From assembly GCA_023409755.1 (NCBI GenBank), contig JAEYRA010000098.1, positions 1-31,817 of the forward strand: 31,817 nt of DNA. Reading direction: 5' to 3'. The DNA comes from Bacillota bacterium (lineage in GTDB: Bacteria > Bacillota > Clostridia > Christensenellales > UMGS416). Position 1 is the stretch's first letter. Each line of letters starts with the position of its first letter. The notes under the pieces are model-generated. The model was not told where the DNA came from, ran no database searches, and was given only the letters and a program-made list of their open reading frames with translations. Made by a program: the position numbers and the translations under genes. Below, piece by piece: positions 15,810 to 24,523 of this stretch.

Positions 15810-16892
15810 ATGGCGCAGCGACGGGTGACGCTGCAGGACATCGCGGATGAACTGGGTATCACCAAGGGTACGGTGGACCGCGCCCTGCACAACCGCCCCG
15901 GCGTCAGCCCCGAGACCCGCCGCCGCGTGCTGGAGCTGATGGACAGGCGGGGCTACAAGCCCGACCGCGTGGCCCAATCGCTTTCGCTGCGGGCGAGGAA
16001 GCTCCGGGTTGGTGTGCTCTTTGAAAGCGCGTTTTCCCCCTTCTGGGGTGAGGTGGAGCGCGGCATCCACACGGCGGCGGAGGAGTTTGCGGACTTTGGG
16101 CTGGAGGTCGTGTGCCAGCGCACCGGCGGCGAGCGCAATGCCGTCGACATTCTGGCTGGAATGGATGCGCTGCTGGCGCAGGAGGTGGACGCCATCGCGC
16201 TGGTGCCGGTGGACAACCCGGCCGTGTGCGCCAGGATTGACGAGACTGTGGGCCGGGGCGTGCTGGTAGCCACCTTCAACGACGACCTGCCCGCCTCCCG
16301 CCGACTCTTCTATGTGGGGCCGCAGATTCGCCAAAGCGGGCGGGTGGCCGGTGAGCTTCTCCGCCGCATGCTGCGGGGACGGGGCAGGCTTTTTGTGGTG
16401 CGCATTGGCATACCCTCCTTTGAGTACGATGAACGGTTGGCGGGGTTCCACGATTACCTTCGGGAGCGCTGCCCGGGCATGGTGCAGGCCGGTGAGGCCA
16501 CCTGCGGCCCGCTGTGGCCGACTCACCCTGCGGAGCGGGAGGCTTTCCTACAGGCGCTGACGGCGGCAGGGCCGCTGGACGGCATCTACGACACCACCGG
16601 CAGCTACCTGGGACCCATCGCCCGCGTTGTACAGGGCATTCCAGCGTTCAAAGGAACCGTACTCGTGGGGCATGAGCTGTCGCCGGAGGTGGCGGCCCTG
16701 CTGGAGGAGGACGCCATCGCTGCCGTCATCAGCCAGGACCCATTCTCCCAGGGCTATACCGTCGTGCGCCGGCTCTTTGAATGCCTGCGTGATGATGCGC
16801 CGCCGCCGTGGGACCGGCAGTACACCCGTCTGGATATTGTGATGCGGGAGAATCTCACACAGCGTGAATCGATCATCATCAACCCCCATTGA
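15810..16892 (+). CDS. LacI-family transcriptional regulator
   Basis: A 360-residue repressor. Residues 5-55 hold the helix-turn-helix and hinge (VTLQDIADELGITKGTVDRAL, then PGVSPETRRRV and the hinge segment RVAQSLS). The remainder is a periplasmic-binding-protein-like sugar sensor starting at LRVGVLFES. The recognition helix reads KGTVDRAL rather than the usual STVSRAL, a variant seen in some sugar-sensor subgroups. AAGGAGG lies 8 bases before ATG 15810; a GTG two codons upstream is less well placed. It probably binds the two identical palindromes at 15773 and 16933, controlling itself and the GH109-like gene. The inducer is unknown, probably a sugar. Confidence 0.92.
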   Translation: MAQRRVTLQDIADELGITKGTVDRALHNRPGVSPETRRRVLELMDRRGYKPDRVAQSLSLRARKLRVGVLFESAFSPFWGEVERGIHTAAEEFADFGLEVVCQRTGGERNAVDILAGMDALLAQEVDAIALVPVDNPAVCARIDETVGRGVLVATFNDDLPASRRLFYVGPQIRQSGRVAGELLRRMLRGRGRLFVVRIGIPSFEYDERLAGFHDYLRERCPGMVQAGEATCGPLWPTHPAEREAFLQALTAAGPLDGIYDTTGSYLGPIARVVQGIPAFKGTVLVGHELSPEVAALLEEDAIAAVISQDPFSQGYTVVRRLFECLRDDAPPPWDRQYTRLDIVMRENLTQRESIIINPH

Positions 16893-16931
16893 ACCTGGAG
16901 CGGCAGGCGCTGAGGGGGATGACACCACGGA

Positions 16932-16947
16932 ACGTTACCGGTAACGG
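16932..16947. promoter_or_regulatory. LacI-family operator O2
   Basis: ACGTTACCGGTAACGG contains the same 14-base palindrome, CGTTACCGGTAACG (16933-16946), as the operator before lacI. It is directly followed by TATCAT (16948-16953), a possible -10 element, so a bound repressor would block the promoter. No good -35 element is visible. Confidence 0.8.
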
Positions 16948-16966
16948 TATCATAGGAGGAGAGGGA

Positions 16967-18235
16967 ATGGCAAAGTTGAAAATCGGCGTGTTCGGCGCGG
17001 CCCGGGGCAAGACGATGATGGGGGTGCTGTTAAAGCACCCGGACGCCGAGCTTGTGGCGGTGTGTGACCGCTACCGCCCCTTGCTGGACGAAGTGGCGAC
17101 CCTGGCGGGGGAACAGGGCCAGACGGTGGCGGTGTACGAGGACTTTGAGACGTTCTTCCGGCACGACATGGACGCGGTGGTGCTGGCCAACTACGCCACT
17201 GAGCACGCACCCTACGCCATCCGCCTGCTGCAGTCGGGCCGGCATGTGCTGAGCGAAGTGCTGCCCTGCGAGACGATGGCACAGGCCGTCGCCCTCATCG
17301 AGGCGGTGGAGCGCACCGGCAAGGTCTACGCCTATGCCGAGAACTACTGCTACATGGACCGCACCTTTGAGATGTGGCGGCGTTACCGGCGGGGCGACGT
17401 GGGGGAGATTACCTACGGCGAGGGCGAGTACATCCATGACTGCACGTCCATCTGGCCGCAGATCACCTATGGTGAGCGCGACCACTGGCGCAACCGCCTG
17501 CACCCGTTCTACTACTGCACCCACAGCCTGGGGCCGCTCCTCACCATCAGCGGGCGGCGGCCGGTGCGGGTGGTGGGCGTTGCCACCGCCCCCAATCTGG
17601 AGACCTACTACAAGGGCCTTGGCACGCTCAACGGCATGGCTGGTATTGAGATGGTCACGCTCGATAACGGCGCGGTCGTAAAGAGCATCCACGGCGGGCT
17701 CAAGCGCGAGCCCGGCAGCGTCAATTATGAGGTGTACGGAACACGCGGCTGCATGGAGACCCAGCGCTTTGGCGAGGAGTTGCTCAACGTCTACATTGAG
17801 GGGGAGCGCGCCTGCCACGGCAATCTGGAGACCTACCTGCCCGAGAAGTTCGTGTCGGCAGAGCTCGCTGCCAACTTTGGCACCCATGGCGGCAGCGACT
17901 TCTACGCCACCCACTTCTTCATTGAGCGGATCTTGGGCCGGCCCGATGGCCTGGATTACACCATCGATGTGTATACAGCGGTGGACATGGGCATTTGCGG
18001 CCTGCTGGCCTATCGTTCCCACCTCAATGGCGGCGCACCGGTGGACGTGCCCGACCTGCGCGACCCGGCCCAGCGCGATGCCTGGCGCAACGACCACGCC
18101 TGCACCGCGCCGGAGGTGGCGGGCGACCAGTTGCTGCCCATCTTTACCGGTGCCGAAGGCCTGGAGCCGGTCTCCGACGAGGCCTACGCCCGCATCCGCG
18201 CCCTGTGGCAGGCTGGCAAGGAGTTTGAAAACTAG
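16967..18235 (+). CDS. Gfo/Idh/MocA-fold protein, GH109-like subgroup
   Basis: A 422-residue protein with an N-terminal Rossmann fold (GVFGAARG at 7-14). The usual EKP motif is replaced by Glu97-Val-Leu-Pro (HVLSEVLPCE), so the catalytic Lys is lost. Together with AENYCYMDR at 124-132, GEGEYIHD at 151-158 and CTHSLGP at 184-190, this resembles NAD-dependent glycosidases of family GH109 more than dehydrogenases. Those enzymes cut glycosides by transient oxidation (family knowledge; assignment is inference). AGGAGGAGA lies just before ATG 16967. It is under operator O2 and follows the LacI regulator by 74 bases, so a sugar-induced hydrolase is likely. It may work with the GH3 enzyme encoded 0.8 kb away. 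Confidence 0.85.
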   Translation: MAKLKIGVFGAARGKTMMGVLLKHPDAELVAVCDRYRPLLDEVATLAGEQGQTVAVYEDFETFFRHDMDAVVLANYATEHAPYAIRLLQSGRHVLSEVLPCETMAQAVALIEAVERTGKVYAYAENYCYMDRTFEMWRRYRRGDVGEITYGEGEYIHDCTSIWPQITYGERDHWRNRLHPFYYCTHSLGPLLTISGRRPVRVVGVATAPNLETYYKGLGTLNGMAGIEMVTLDNGAVVKSIHGGLKREPGSVNYEVYGTRGCMETQRFGEELLNVYIEGERACHGNLETYLPEKFVSAELAANFGTHGGSDFYATHFFIERILGRPDGLDYTIDVYTAVDMGICGLLAYRSHLNGGAPVDVPDLRDPAQRDAWRNDHACTAPEVAGDQLLPIFTGAEGLEPVSDEAYARIRALWQAGKEFEN

Positions 18236-18502
18236 GCGGGCAGGGCGGCAGCCGGCATCGCGCACGGGGTAGCGGGGGGGGATATGCCGCCGTGCCCCTC
18301 GGAGGGGACGCGATGCCCACACAGACAGAGCCAGGGCGGGCAGGGCCCGCCGTCGTTGTTGCGCGTTTTGTGCTGAAGTATGGCGGTGTGCCCGCTCACG
18401 AGAACTGTGCTGCCACAAGCGCAGGGAACAGGGATTTGCGGAGAAACGGTTGAAAACTACTACGAAAGAATAGTTTGAGTGCAGGACGGAGGGATAGGCG
18501 TG

Positions 18503-18928
18503 ATGGGTGATGAAGTGATCATCAAGATGAGTGCGTTTACGCTGGATTGCAAGGAGCCGTGTGAGTTGGCTCAATTTTACGCGGCGCTGCTCCAATGGGA
18601 AATCCCTTTCCAGGATGAAGAATATGTGATTGCAGCTGCCCCGGGGACACAGCAGGGAGCCTATCCAAACATCACGTTTCAGCGGAACCCCGCGTATGAG
18701 CCGCCCGTGTGGCCGGAGGAACCCGGAGCTCAGCAGCAAATGGCCCATCTCGACTTCGCCGTGAACGACTTGGAAAATGCGGTGCAACATGCGATCCGTT
18801 GTGGGGCTACGGTCGCGGAGGAGCAGTTTTCCGATGATTGGAGAGTTTTGTTTGACCCCGCCGGGCACCCGTTCTGCCTGTGTCAAATGAAACACATCAT
18901 CGAGAGCCCCCATTTTGCGTTGCGGTAG
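18503..18928 (+). CDS. VOC-superfamily (glyoxalase/bleomycin-resistance-fold) protein
   Basis: A 141-residue protein of two beta-alpha-beta-beta-beta units. The first unit starts SAFTLDCKEPCELAQFYAALLQW, the second MAHLDFAVNDLENAVQHAIRCGA and ends FDPAGHPFCLCQ. His and Glu/Asp residues typical of metal sites are only partly kept. This points to the Glyoxalase_6-like group, whose members are often of unknown function. GGAGGG (18488-18493) serves ATG 18503; a GTG at 18500 is also possible. It ends before a strong two-way terminator and stands alone. Confidence 0.82.
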   Translation: MGDEVIIKMSAFTLDCKEPCELAQFYAALLQWEIPFQDEEYVIAAAPGTQQGAYPNITFQRNPAYEPPVWPEEPGAQQQMAHLDFAVNDLENAVQHAIRCGATVAEEQFSDDWRVLFDPAGHPFCLCQMKHIIESPHFALR

Positions 18929-18973
18929 ATACCCGCGAGGCCGGAGAGCACGAGGCCCGAACCAACACACAAA

Positions 18974-19012
18974 GAAACGCTTCTGATTCAAACTCAGAGG
19001 CGTTTCTCTTTC
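18974..19012. terminator. Bidirectional terminator between the VOC and GH3 genes
   Basis: GAAACGCTTCTG (18974-18985) pairs with CAGAGGCGTTTC (18995-19006) with one T-G pair, around a 9-base loop. TTTCTCTTT follows on the plus strand and TTTGTGTG on the minus strand, so it can stop both convergent genes. Confidence 0.9.
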
Positions 19013-19074
19013 CGTGAAAGCCGGTTGGCCGGTCATCCGTTACACACGCGGTGTCGTTGTTCAATCTGCCGCGC

Positions 19075-21689
19075 CTATCTGACCACAAACTTGTCTCGCA
19101 GCAGAAGGTTGGCGGCGTTGTCGCCCACCATCACCTCAAAGCTGCCCGGCTCCACCACCCAGCGGAAGTCGGCGGTCAGCACGCGCAGCTGCCGTTCGCC
19201 CAGCGTGAAACGCACGGTGCGGGTCTCACCCGGCTGCAGGGGGATGCGCTCGAACCCCGCCAGCTCCTGATAGGGCCGCACGGTGCTGCTGTAGGTGTCA
19301 TGCAGATAGAGCTGCACCACCTCGTCGCCGGCGCGGCGGCCGGTGTTGGTCACGTCCACCAGCACATCCACCGTGCCGTCTGGGGCGATCTCCCTGGCGG
19401 AGAGGCGCAGGTTGCTGTATTCAAAAGTCGTGTAGCTCAGCCCATAGCCGAAGGGGTAGAGGGGGTTCCAGTCCATCTCCACATACTTGGTGCCGCCGAA
19501 TGGCGTGCGGTTGTAGTTGACCGGAATCTGCCCCACCGACTTGGGGAAGGCGAAGGGTAGGCGTCCCGCCGGGTTGACGTCGCCAAAGAGCACCTCGGCC
19601 AGGGCCGTGCCGGCCTGCTCGCCGATGTGCCACCCCTCCACAATCGCCGGGAGGTGCTCGGACTCCCACACCAGCGACAGGGGACGGCCGTTTTGCAGCA
19701 CCAGCACCACTGGCGTGCCGGTCGCGTGGATGGCTTTGACCAGGTCCAGCTGCCGGCCGGGCAGGTTGAGGTCGGCGCGGTCGAGGTTCTCGCCGCTGGT
19801 CTCCTCGCTGTCACCCACCGCCACGACGGCCACATCGGCCTCGCGGGCCAGGCGCACGGCCTCCTCCATATCCACCCGGCCGTGGTTGAAGCCGCAGATG
19901 ACCCGCACGCCGCGCTGGTCGTTGGTGTACTCCACCCGGATGTCGTACGTGTGGCCCCGCTCAAAGGCGAAGTCCACCATCTGGTTGGCGTCCCGGTCGC
20001 CCCAGCCGTCCACGAGGAGCTCGCCATCCACCCACAGGCGCATGCTGTCGTTGCTGCTGAGGCCCAGGCAGCCGGTGAAGCTCTCGGTCGGGGTCATCGT
20101 GCCCGTCCACCGCACGGCAAACCGGTCGGCGTTGACGCCCGGCGCGGGTTTGGAGTAGATGAAGTTGAACTGAATGGTGAGGTCGGTGCGCACGTGCACC
20201 GGCTCGCCGGAGAAATCCAGCGTGTTGAAGTACTCGCCCGTCAGGCCCCGGTTGCCCTCGCGGTCTTTGAGCCAGTGGGGCAGCAGCGAGGTGATGTCGG
20301 TGTCCAGAATGCTGCAGCCGGCGGCGTGGGCCACCCGTGTGGCGGGGGACACGGCAGCTCGGATGCCATCGAGCAGTGTGACCGCCCGTGCCACGCTGGG
20401 GGCGGGGCTGTAGTCGCCAAAGCGCGGCACGGCGGCGCTGGGCCCCAGCACAGCGATGGTACCGATGTCCTTGCGGAGGGGCAGCAGGCCGCCCTGGTTT
20501 TTGATGAGGCAGATGGCCTTGCGGGCCACGTCCCGCGCCACTTCCCTGTGGGCGGGGCAGTTCACGACCCGTGCGGCCAAGCTCTCGTCGGTCAACGGCC
20601 GCTCAAAGAGCCCCAGCAGCATCTTGACCCGCAGGATCCGCCTGCAGGCCGTGTCGATGACGGACTCGGCAATCTCCCCGCTGCGTACGAGATCGGCAAG
20701 CGTGTCCTGGTACACGTCGTGGGGGAAGTCATAGAGCTGCATGTCCACCCCGGCCACCACCCCCTGGCGGATGGCGTCCCGGGGCGTCTCGGCGGTGAAG
20801 TGGCAGGTGTGCAGCATGGCCACGGCGGTCATGTCGGCCCGCACAAAACCCTGCATGCCCCAATCCTCCCGCAGCACGCCGGTCAAGAGACTCCGGTCGC
20901 CGGCCACCGGCACGCCGTCAATGGCGTTGTAGGAGCACATCACGTTGAGGGCCCCAGCTTGTATGGCGGCCTCAAACACCGGCAGGCAGTAGAAGGCGTG
21001 TTCGTGCCGGCCCCACAGGGCGGGGGCGCAGTTCAAGCCACCGTAGGGTGCTCCGTAGCCCGTGAAGTGCTTGGGCTCGGCCACGATGGTGTCGGGGTTC
21101 CTGAGGTCTTCGCCCTGCAGGCCGCGCACCATCTCGGCGGCGAAGCGGGCGCTAAGGTGGGTGTCCTCGCCGTAGCCCTCCTCCACCCGGCCCCAGCGCA
21201 CATCGCGCGCCAGGTCCATCACCGGGGCAAAGCCCTCGTGCACGCCCTGGGCGCGGGCCTCGGTGGCGATGGCGCGGCCCTGGCGGTAGGCCATCTTCGG
21301 GTCGAAGGTGCCGGCCAGCGCCACTTGCTGGGGGAAGATCGTGGCTTCCGGCCACACCAGGCCGTGCAGCGTCTCCTCGGAGAAGAGGATCGGGATGCCC
21401 AGCCGGCTGGTGCGGATGTGGTGGGCCTGATCTGGTTGTTGAGCCCGGCGTTGGAGAAGCGCGCCTGCAGGCAGCCCACGCCCACATCGCCGAAGCGCCG
21501 GGCATATTCTTCGCCATCAAAGCCGTCGAGGTGCCCGTCGCGCATCTCCATGCCCAGTTCTGCACCGTTGTAGATGTCCATCTGGCGCACCTTCTCGGCA
21601 AGCGTCATGCGCGCGAGAAGGTCGTCGAGCCGTGCCTCCACCGGGAGCGCAGGGTCCCTATAGGGGAACTGCTTCAAATCGTCTCTCAT
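19075..21689 (-). CDS. GH3 beta-glucosidase-like enzyme with PA14 insert; frameshifted
   Basis: Read as one gene of about 871 codons, it encodes a GH3 glycosidase: N-terminal barrel domain, alpha/beta sandwich, a PA14 domain (GLTGEYFNTLDFSGEP onward, including SNDSMRLWVDGELLVDGW), and a C-terminal fibronectin-III-like domain (PFGYGLSYTTFEYSNL). The motif AEPKHF is present and the nucleophile Asp is in FVRADMTAV. The start is ATG 21689 with AAGGAG upstream (MRDDLKQF). After NNQI the frame breaks near 21421-21433: one base appears missing, and the frame then continues as HHIRTSRLGIPILFSEETLHGLVWPEATI. This is either a sequencing/assembly error or a real inactivation; no slippery heptamer is visible. 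No signal peptide, so it acts on imported oligosaccharides. Confidence 0.82.
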
Positions 21690-21738
21690 GGGCTCTCCTT
21701 CTGTGTGGGGTTGCGCCCTGTGGACCCTCTTTCCCGGC

Positions 21739-21768
21739 ATTGTACCACCGGGGCGGGGCAGGGGGCAA
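21739..21768 (-). promoter_or_regulatory. GH3 gene promoter
   Basis: On the minus strand TTGCCC (21768-21763) is followed after 18 bases by TACAAT (21744-21739), which is preceded by TGG, giving an extended -10 element. It is back to back with the promoter of the phosphotransferase-like gene. Confidence 0.6.
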
Positions 21769-21783
21769 CCAGAAGCGGCGGCT

Positions 21784-21811
21784 TTGCCCCGGGCGGCGGG
21801 GGTGGTAGAAT
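21784..21811 (+). promoter_or_regulatory. Promoter of the phosphotransferase-like gene
   Basis: TTGCCC (21784-21789) and TAGAAT (21806-21811) are separated by 16 bases, and TGG precedes the -10 element. A short inverted repeat, CTCTC...GAGAG (about 21820-21833), follows at the transcription start. Confidence 0.5.
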
Positions 21812-21850
21812 GAGTGTGCTCTCCCAGTGAGAGTGAGGAGGAAAAGACCG

Positions 21851-22726
21851 ATGGGGACGGACCACACGCCGCTGCTGGCATACCTGCAGGCGCACATTGA
21901 TGAGCTGGAGACGATCGCCCTTTCGTCCAACCGAATCCTTCGGCTGCCCTGGGAAGGCGGCCGCTGCATCGTCAAGCAGGAGCACCGCAAGCCCGAGGAA
22001 CGGTCGCCGTTCTGGTTTGCCATGGATTACATCTTTCAATCCAACTTTGCCAGCCAGCGCCGCAGCGTCGCCGGGTTGGCCCCAGCACTGCGCAACCCCC
22101 ACATCCCGGTGGCCGGTGTCATCTGCACCGACGAGACGCTGAAGGTTCAGGTGTTTGAGGAGATGGAAGGCCGGGGGTATGAGCCGGACACCTTTCCCGA
22201 GGACGAGGGGGTGCTGCACCAACTGGGGCAGTATCTTGGCTTCCTGCACGGCCGGTCCTGGCCTGCCTTCGGGTGCTGGCCCAATGCAGACCAGCCGGCG
22301 GCTTCCTTTGGGCCGCGGCCGCTGGAAGCCATGGAAAGCATACTGGAGCGGTACTGGCTGGGGGATGAGCGGGCCTGGGCACAGTTCCGGGCCATCCGGG
22401 GGTCCATCCCTGCCCCCACAGCGTTCCATCTGATGATGACCGATTTGTCGGCCAATCAATTCGTGTACGACGAGGGACTCCATGCCATCCGCGGGGTCGT
22501 GGACCTGGACGCCTATGTGGTGGGGCCCAGGGAATGGGAACTGACCATGCTCGAGCTGTGCCTGCCGGAAGGCTCGGCGTTCCGGCGGGGGTACGAGCGG
22601 TATGGGGCCCTCCCCAATCTGTCTGCCTGCCGGGATGTGTACCGCTTCTTTTCTTACCTGTGCGACCCCTGGGAGCGGGCAGACCTGAGTGAATTTCTGG
22701 CCCGGCCCAAATGGCTTGACGCGTGA
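21851..22726 (+). CDS. Phosphotransferase (aminoglycoside/choline kinase fold)-like protein
   Basis: A 291-residue protein that resembles the APH/choline-kinase fold. LRLPWEGGRCIVKQEH near 35-50 gives the N-lobe Lys, VFEEMEGRG is hinge-like, LGQYLGFLHGRSW precedes the active region, and TDLSANQFVYD with VVDLDAYVVGP corresponds to the Brenner and DxD motifs. The Brenner His is replaced (MMTDLSAN), and the Asp-to-Asn spacing is one residue short, so catalysis may differ. GAGGAGG lies just before ATG 21851. It is divergent from the GH3 gene and ends 12 bases from the convergent HAD gene. The substrate is unknown; a sugar or small alcohol is plausible. Confidence 0.65.
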   Translation: MGTDHTPLLAYLQAHIDELETIALSSNRILRLPWEGGRCIVKQEHRKPEERSPFWFAMDYIFQSNFASQRRSVAGLAPALRNPHIPVAGVICTDETLKVQVFEEMEGRGYEPDTFPEDEGVLHQLGQYLGFLHGRSWPAFGCWPNADQPAASFGPRPLEAMESILERYWLGDERAWAQFRAIRGSIPAPTAFHLMMTDLSANQFVYDEGLHAIRGVVDLDAYVVGPREWELTMLELCLPEGSAFRRGYERYGALPNLSACRDVYRFFSYLCDPWERADLSEFLARPKWLDA

Positions 22727-22738
22727 ACTTGCCCCCGT

Positions 22739-23401
22739 TCAGGGGAGGAACAGGGGGAGCAGCCCGGCCAGCGACCGGACGGTGCAGTCGGGCTCGAAAG
22801 CCGGAGAGCGTGGAACCTGAAACCGCCCCACGCCCTGCAGCACCCGCACGGTGGTGAAGCCCAGCGCCTTGGCCGGGGCAATGTCGTTGTCCAGCCGGTC
22901 GCCGATGTAAGCGGCGTTGGCGGCGCGGCAGCCGGCGGCCGCCAGCGCGGCGAGGAAGATGGCTGGGTCGGGCTTGCGCAGGCCCAACTCCGCCGAGAGG
23001 GCAAAGGCCGAAAAGGTCCGGTGCAGGCCATGGCCGCGCAGCCGCTCCTCGGCCCCGGCCGATTGATTGGCGATGACGCCCAGCCGATAGCGCCGGGAGA
23101 GCCGCTCCAGCGTAGCCGCCGCGTCGGGGAAGGGCACCTCCAGCTCCGGTGGGTACCGCCCCGCGGCGCGCAGGGCGGTGGCCTGCTCCCTGTTTTGGGC
23201 CAGTTTGCCGATGGCGTAGGGCACGGGCTGCTCGTAGCGCTCGGAGCCCTCCCGCAGGGCGGCGAAGACGTCCTTGGTGGTGTAGGAAAGCCCAAACCGG
23301 GCGCACCCTGCCACCAGTGCCTGCGCGATGGCCTCCTCCTGCCGGCTTTCGTCGATGAGTGTGCCGCCCATGTCAAAGAACAGCCAGTCAATGCTGCCCA
23401 T
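22739..23401 (-). CDS. HAD-superfamily hydrolase
   Basis: A 220-residue phosphatase-like protein. Motif I is FFDMGGTLID near 8-17 (nucleophile Asp; the second Asp of the usual DxD is Gly, as in several HAD groups). Motif II is ANQSAG, motif III the Lys in LRKPDPAIF, and motif IV YIGDRLDNDI. The helical cap lies between motifs I and II. AAGGAGGG is just before ATG 23401. The gene converges on the phosphotransferase-like gene with only 12 bases between stops. Substrate unknown; phosphosugars or nucleotides are typical of the family. Confidence 0.9.
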   Translation of the reverse strand: MGSIDWLFFDMGGTLIDESRQEEAIAQALVAGCARFGLSYTTKDVFAALREGSERYEQPVPYAIGKLAQNREQATALRAAGRYPPELEVPFPDAAATLERLSRRYRLGVIANQSAGAEERLRGHGLHRTFSAFALSAELGLRKPDPAIFLAALAAAGCRAANAAYIGDRLDNDIAPAKALGFTTVRVLQGVGRFQVPRSPAFEPDCTVRSLAGLLPLFLP

Positions 23402-23457
23402 GAGCCCTCCTTGCGGTCGGTTGCTGTCCACCCCATGGTACTCCCTTTGCCCCCCAA

Positions 23458-23619
23458 ATGCCATGGGGGAGCACTGCCCCTCACTACCTGTCGGTTGCCA
23501 AGGAGGAGCCGTCCCTTCGCCGCTTTGGGGAGATGGCCGTGATCTCCCTTTCGGTGGCGGTCATCTCGTTTGTCATCGGCGTGGCGGCCAAGCGGGTGCT
23601 GGGCATTGACGCGGGCTGA
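23458..23619 (+). pseudogene. Remnant of a VIT1/CCC1-family transporter (C-terminal end)
   Basis: A 53-codon frame encodes YLSVAKEEPSLRRFGEMAVI and then SLSVAVISFVIGVAAKRVLG, which closely resembles the last segment of VIT1/CCC1 iron/manganese transporter-like proteins (typically YYLSVAK...RRFxEMxxISLxVAxxSFxIGxxxKxxLG, from memory of the family). The rest of the gene is missing, because the HAD gene and its leader lie immediately upstream. No ribosome binding site precedes the ATG at 23458. I read it as a gene remnant left by a deletion. Its end overlaps the promoter of the next small gene. Confidence 0.6.
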
Positions 23620-23635
23620 GGAGTGGTCATATAAT
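23606..23635 (+). promoter_or_regulatory. Promoter of the 58-aa membrane protein gene
   Basis: TTGACG (23606-23611) and a perfect TATAAT (23630-23635) are 18 bases apart. The -35 element lies inside the last codons of the transporter remnant. Confidence 0.7.
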
Positions 23636-23677
23636 AGGAATAACAAAAGTATTGATCTGTGAAGGGAGCTGGTCACG

Positions 23678-23854
23678 TTGCAACGCAACGACCAGATGCA
23701 GGGCAACGCCATGAAGGCCAACGACCTGCCGGTGGATGTGTCGGGCCGGAAGCCCACGGCGCGGAGGCTGGTGCTGTGGTTTGCAGCCGTGGTAGTGTTC
23801 GCGGCGGCGCTGGCCTTTGCCATCCTGCGGGCCAATGGCTTCTTTGGCGGGTAG
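23678..23854 (+). CDS. 58-aa single-span membrane protein
   Basis: A short gene starting with TTG at 23678, with AAGGGAG 9 bases before it; an ATG at 23696 is an alternative start. The product has a hydrophilic N-terminus with Arg/Lys (GRKPTARR), then one membrane span (LVLWFAAVVVFAAALAFAIL) and a short tail, RANGFFGG. Positive residues before the span suggest the N-terminus stays inside. It has a clear promoter of its own. I recognise no family and can suggest no function. It ends 32 bases before the convergent glycosylase gene. Confidence 0.6.
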   Translation: MQRNDQMQGNAMKANDLPVDVSGRKPTARRLVLWFAAVVVFAAALAFAILRANGFFGG

Positions 23855-23886
23855 CGTCGTGTCGTCACCCGGCGGGCAAGCGGTGC

Positions 23887-24462
23887 TCAGCCCCGGCTCC
23901 GGTGGTAAAAGGCGCAGCAAGTCAGGTGGTCGTTGACCATCCCCGTCGCCTGCATCATGGCATACACCGTGGTGCTGCCCACAAATTTAAACCCGCGCCG
24001 TTTCAGGTCCCGGCTCAGGGCATCGGAGAGAGGTGTGCGGGTGGGGAGCTCGCTGCTCCGCTCCCACGCGTTGACGATGGGGCGGTGGCCAACCCAGGAC
24101 CACAGATAGTGATCCAATGAACCGAACTCCTCACACAGCCGGAAGTAGGCCTTCGCGTTGTGGATCACCGCGTTGACCTTCTGCCGGTTACGTATGATTC
24201 CCTCGTTCTGGAGCAGCGCTTGCACCTTTGCGTCGTCGTAGGTGATGAGGATTGCCGGGTCGAAGCCGTCATAGGCGGCGCACAGCGTGTTCATCTTTTT
24301 GAGGATTGTACTCCAGCTCAACCCGGCCTGCTGGCCTTCCAGCATCAGCATTTTGAAGAGCGCCCGGTCGTCATGCACCGGAATTCCCCACACGTTGTCG
24401 TGGTACTCCTGTTCCAACCCACCACTTGCGGCCCAATTGCACCGCACCACATCACTCGTCAT
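23887..24462 (-). CDS. tag: DNA-3-methyladenine glycosylase I
   Basis: A 191-residue base-excision repair enzyme that removes 3-methyladenine from DNA. The zinc-binding set of TAG is complete in spacing: Cys8 and His21 (13 apart), His179 and Cys183 (4 apart), as in the E. coli enzyme. CNWA at 8-11, EYHDNVWGIPVHDD, LMLEGQQAGLSWSTIL and GFKFVGSTTVYAMMQATGMVNDH are family segments. The start is ATG 24462 because it puts Cys8 at the usual place; GGGGGAACGAAGG lies upstream. Its own promoter lies at 24524-24552. It is not near the dinB cassette but adds to the DNA-repair content. Confidence 0.95.
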   Translation of the reverse strand: MTSDVVRCNWAASGGLEQEYHDNVWGIPVHDDRALFKMLMLEGQQAGLSWSTILKKMNTLCAAYDGFDPAILITYDDAKVQALLQNEGIIRNRQKVNAVIHNAKAYFRLCEEFGSLDHYLWSWVGHRPIVNAWERSSELPTRTPLSDALSRDLKRRGFKFVGSTTVYAMMQATGMVNDHLTCCAFYHRSRG

Positions 24463-24523
24463 ATCCTTCGTTCCCCCGATGTCTTCGTACCTCGTGGTTC
24501 TGGCTTGTTGTCCTGTCATTGAT

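Noticed and set aside
18236..18478. CCCCT-CGG-AGGGG hairpin and other GC-rich sequence after the GH109-like gene
   Set aside because: The stem is five base pairs and lacks a T tail, so I do not call a terminator; no gene is visible in this gap.
17030..19036. 668-codon minus-strand frame opposite the GH109-like and VOC genes
   Set aside because: It spans two real genes and a terminator on the other strand and shows no motif.
19627..21573. 648-codon plus-strand frame opposite the GH3 gene
   Set aside because: Low-complexity His/Gly/Val/Ala sequence with no domains; antisense of GH3.
22726..22745. CCCC...GGGG pair between the convergent phosphotransferase and HAD stops
   Set aside because: Four base pairs and no T tail; too weak to call a terminator.
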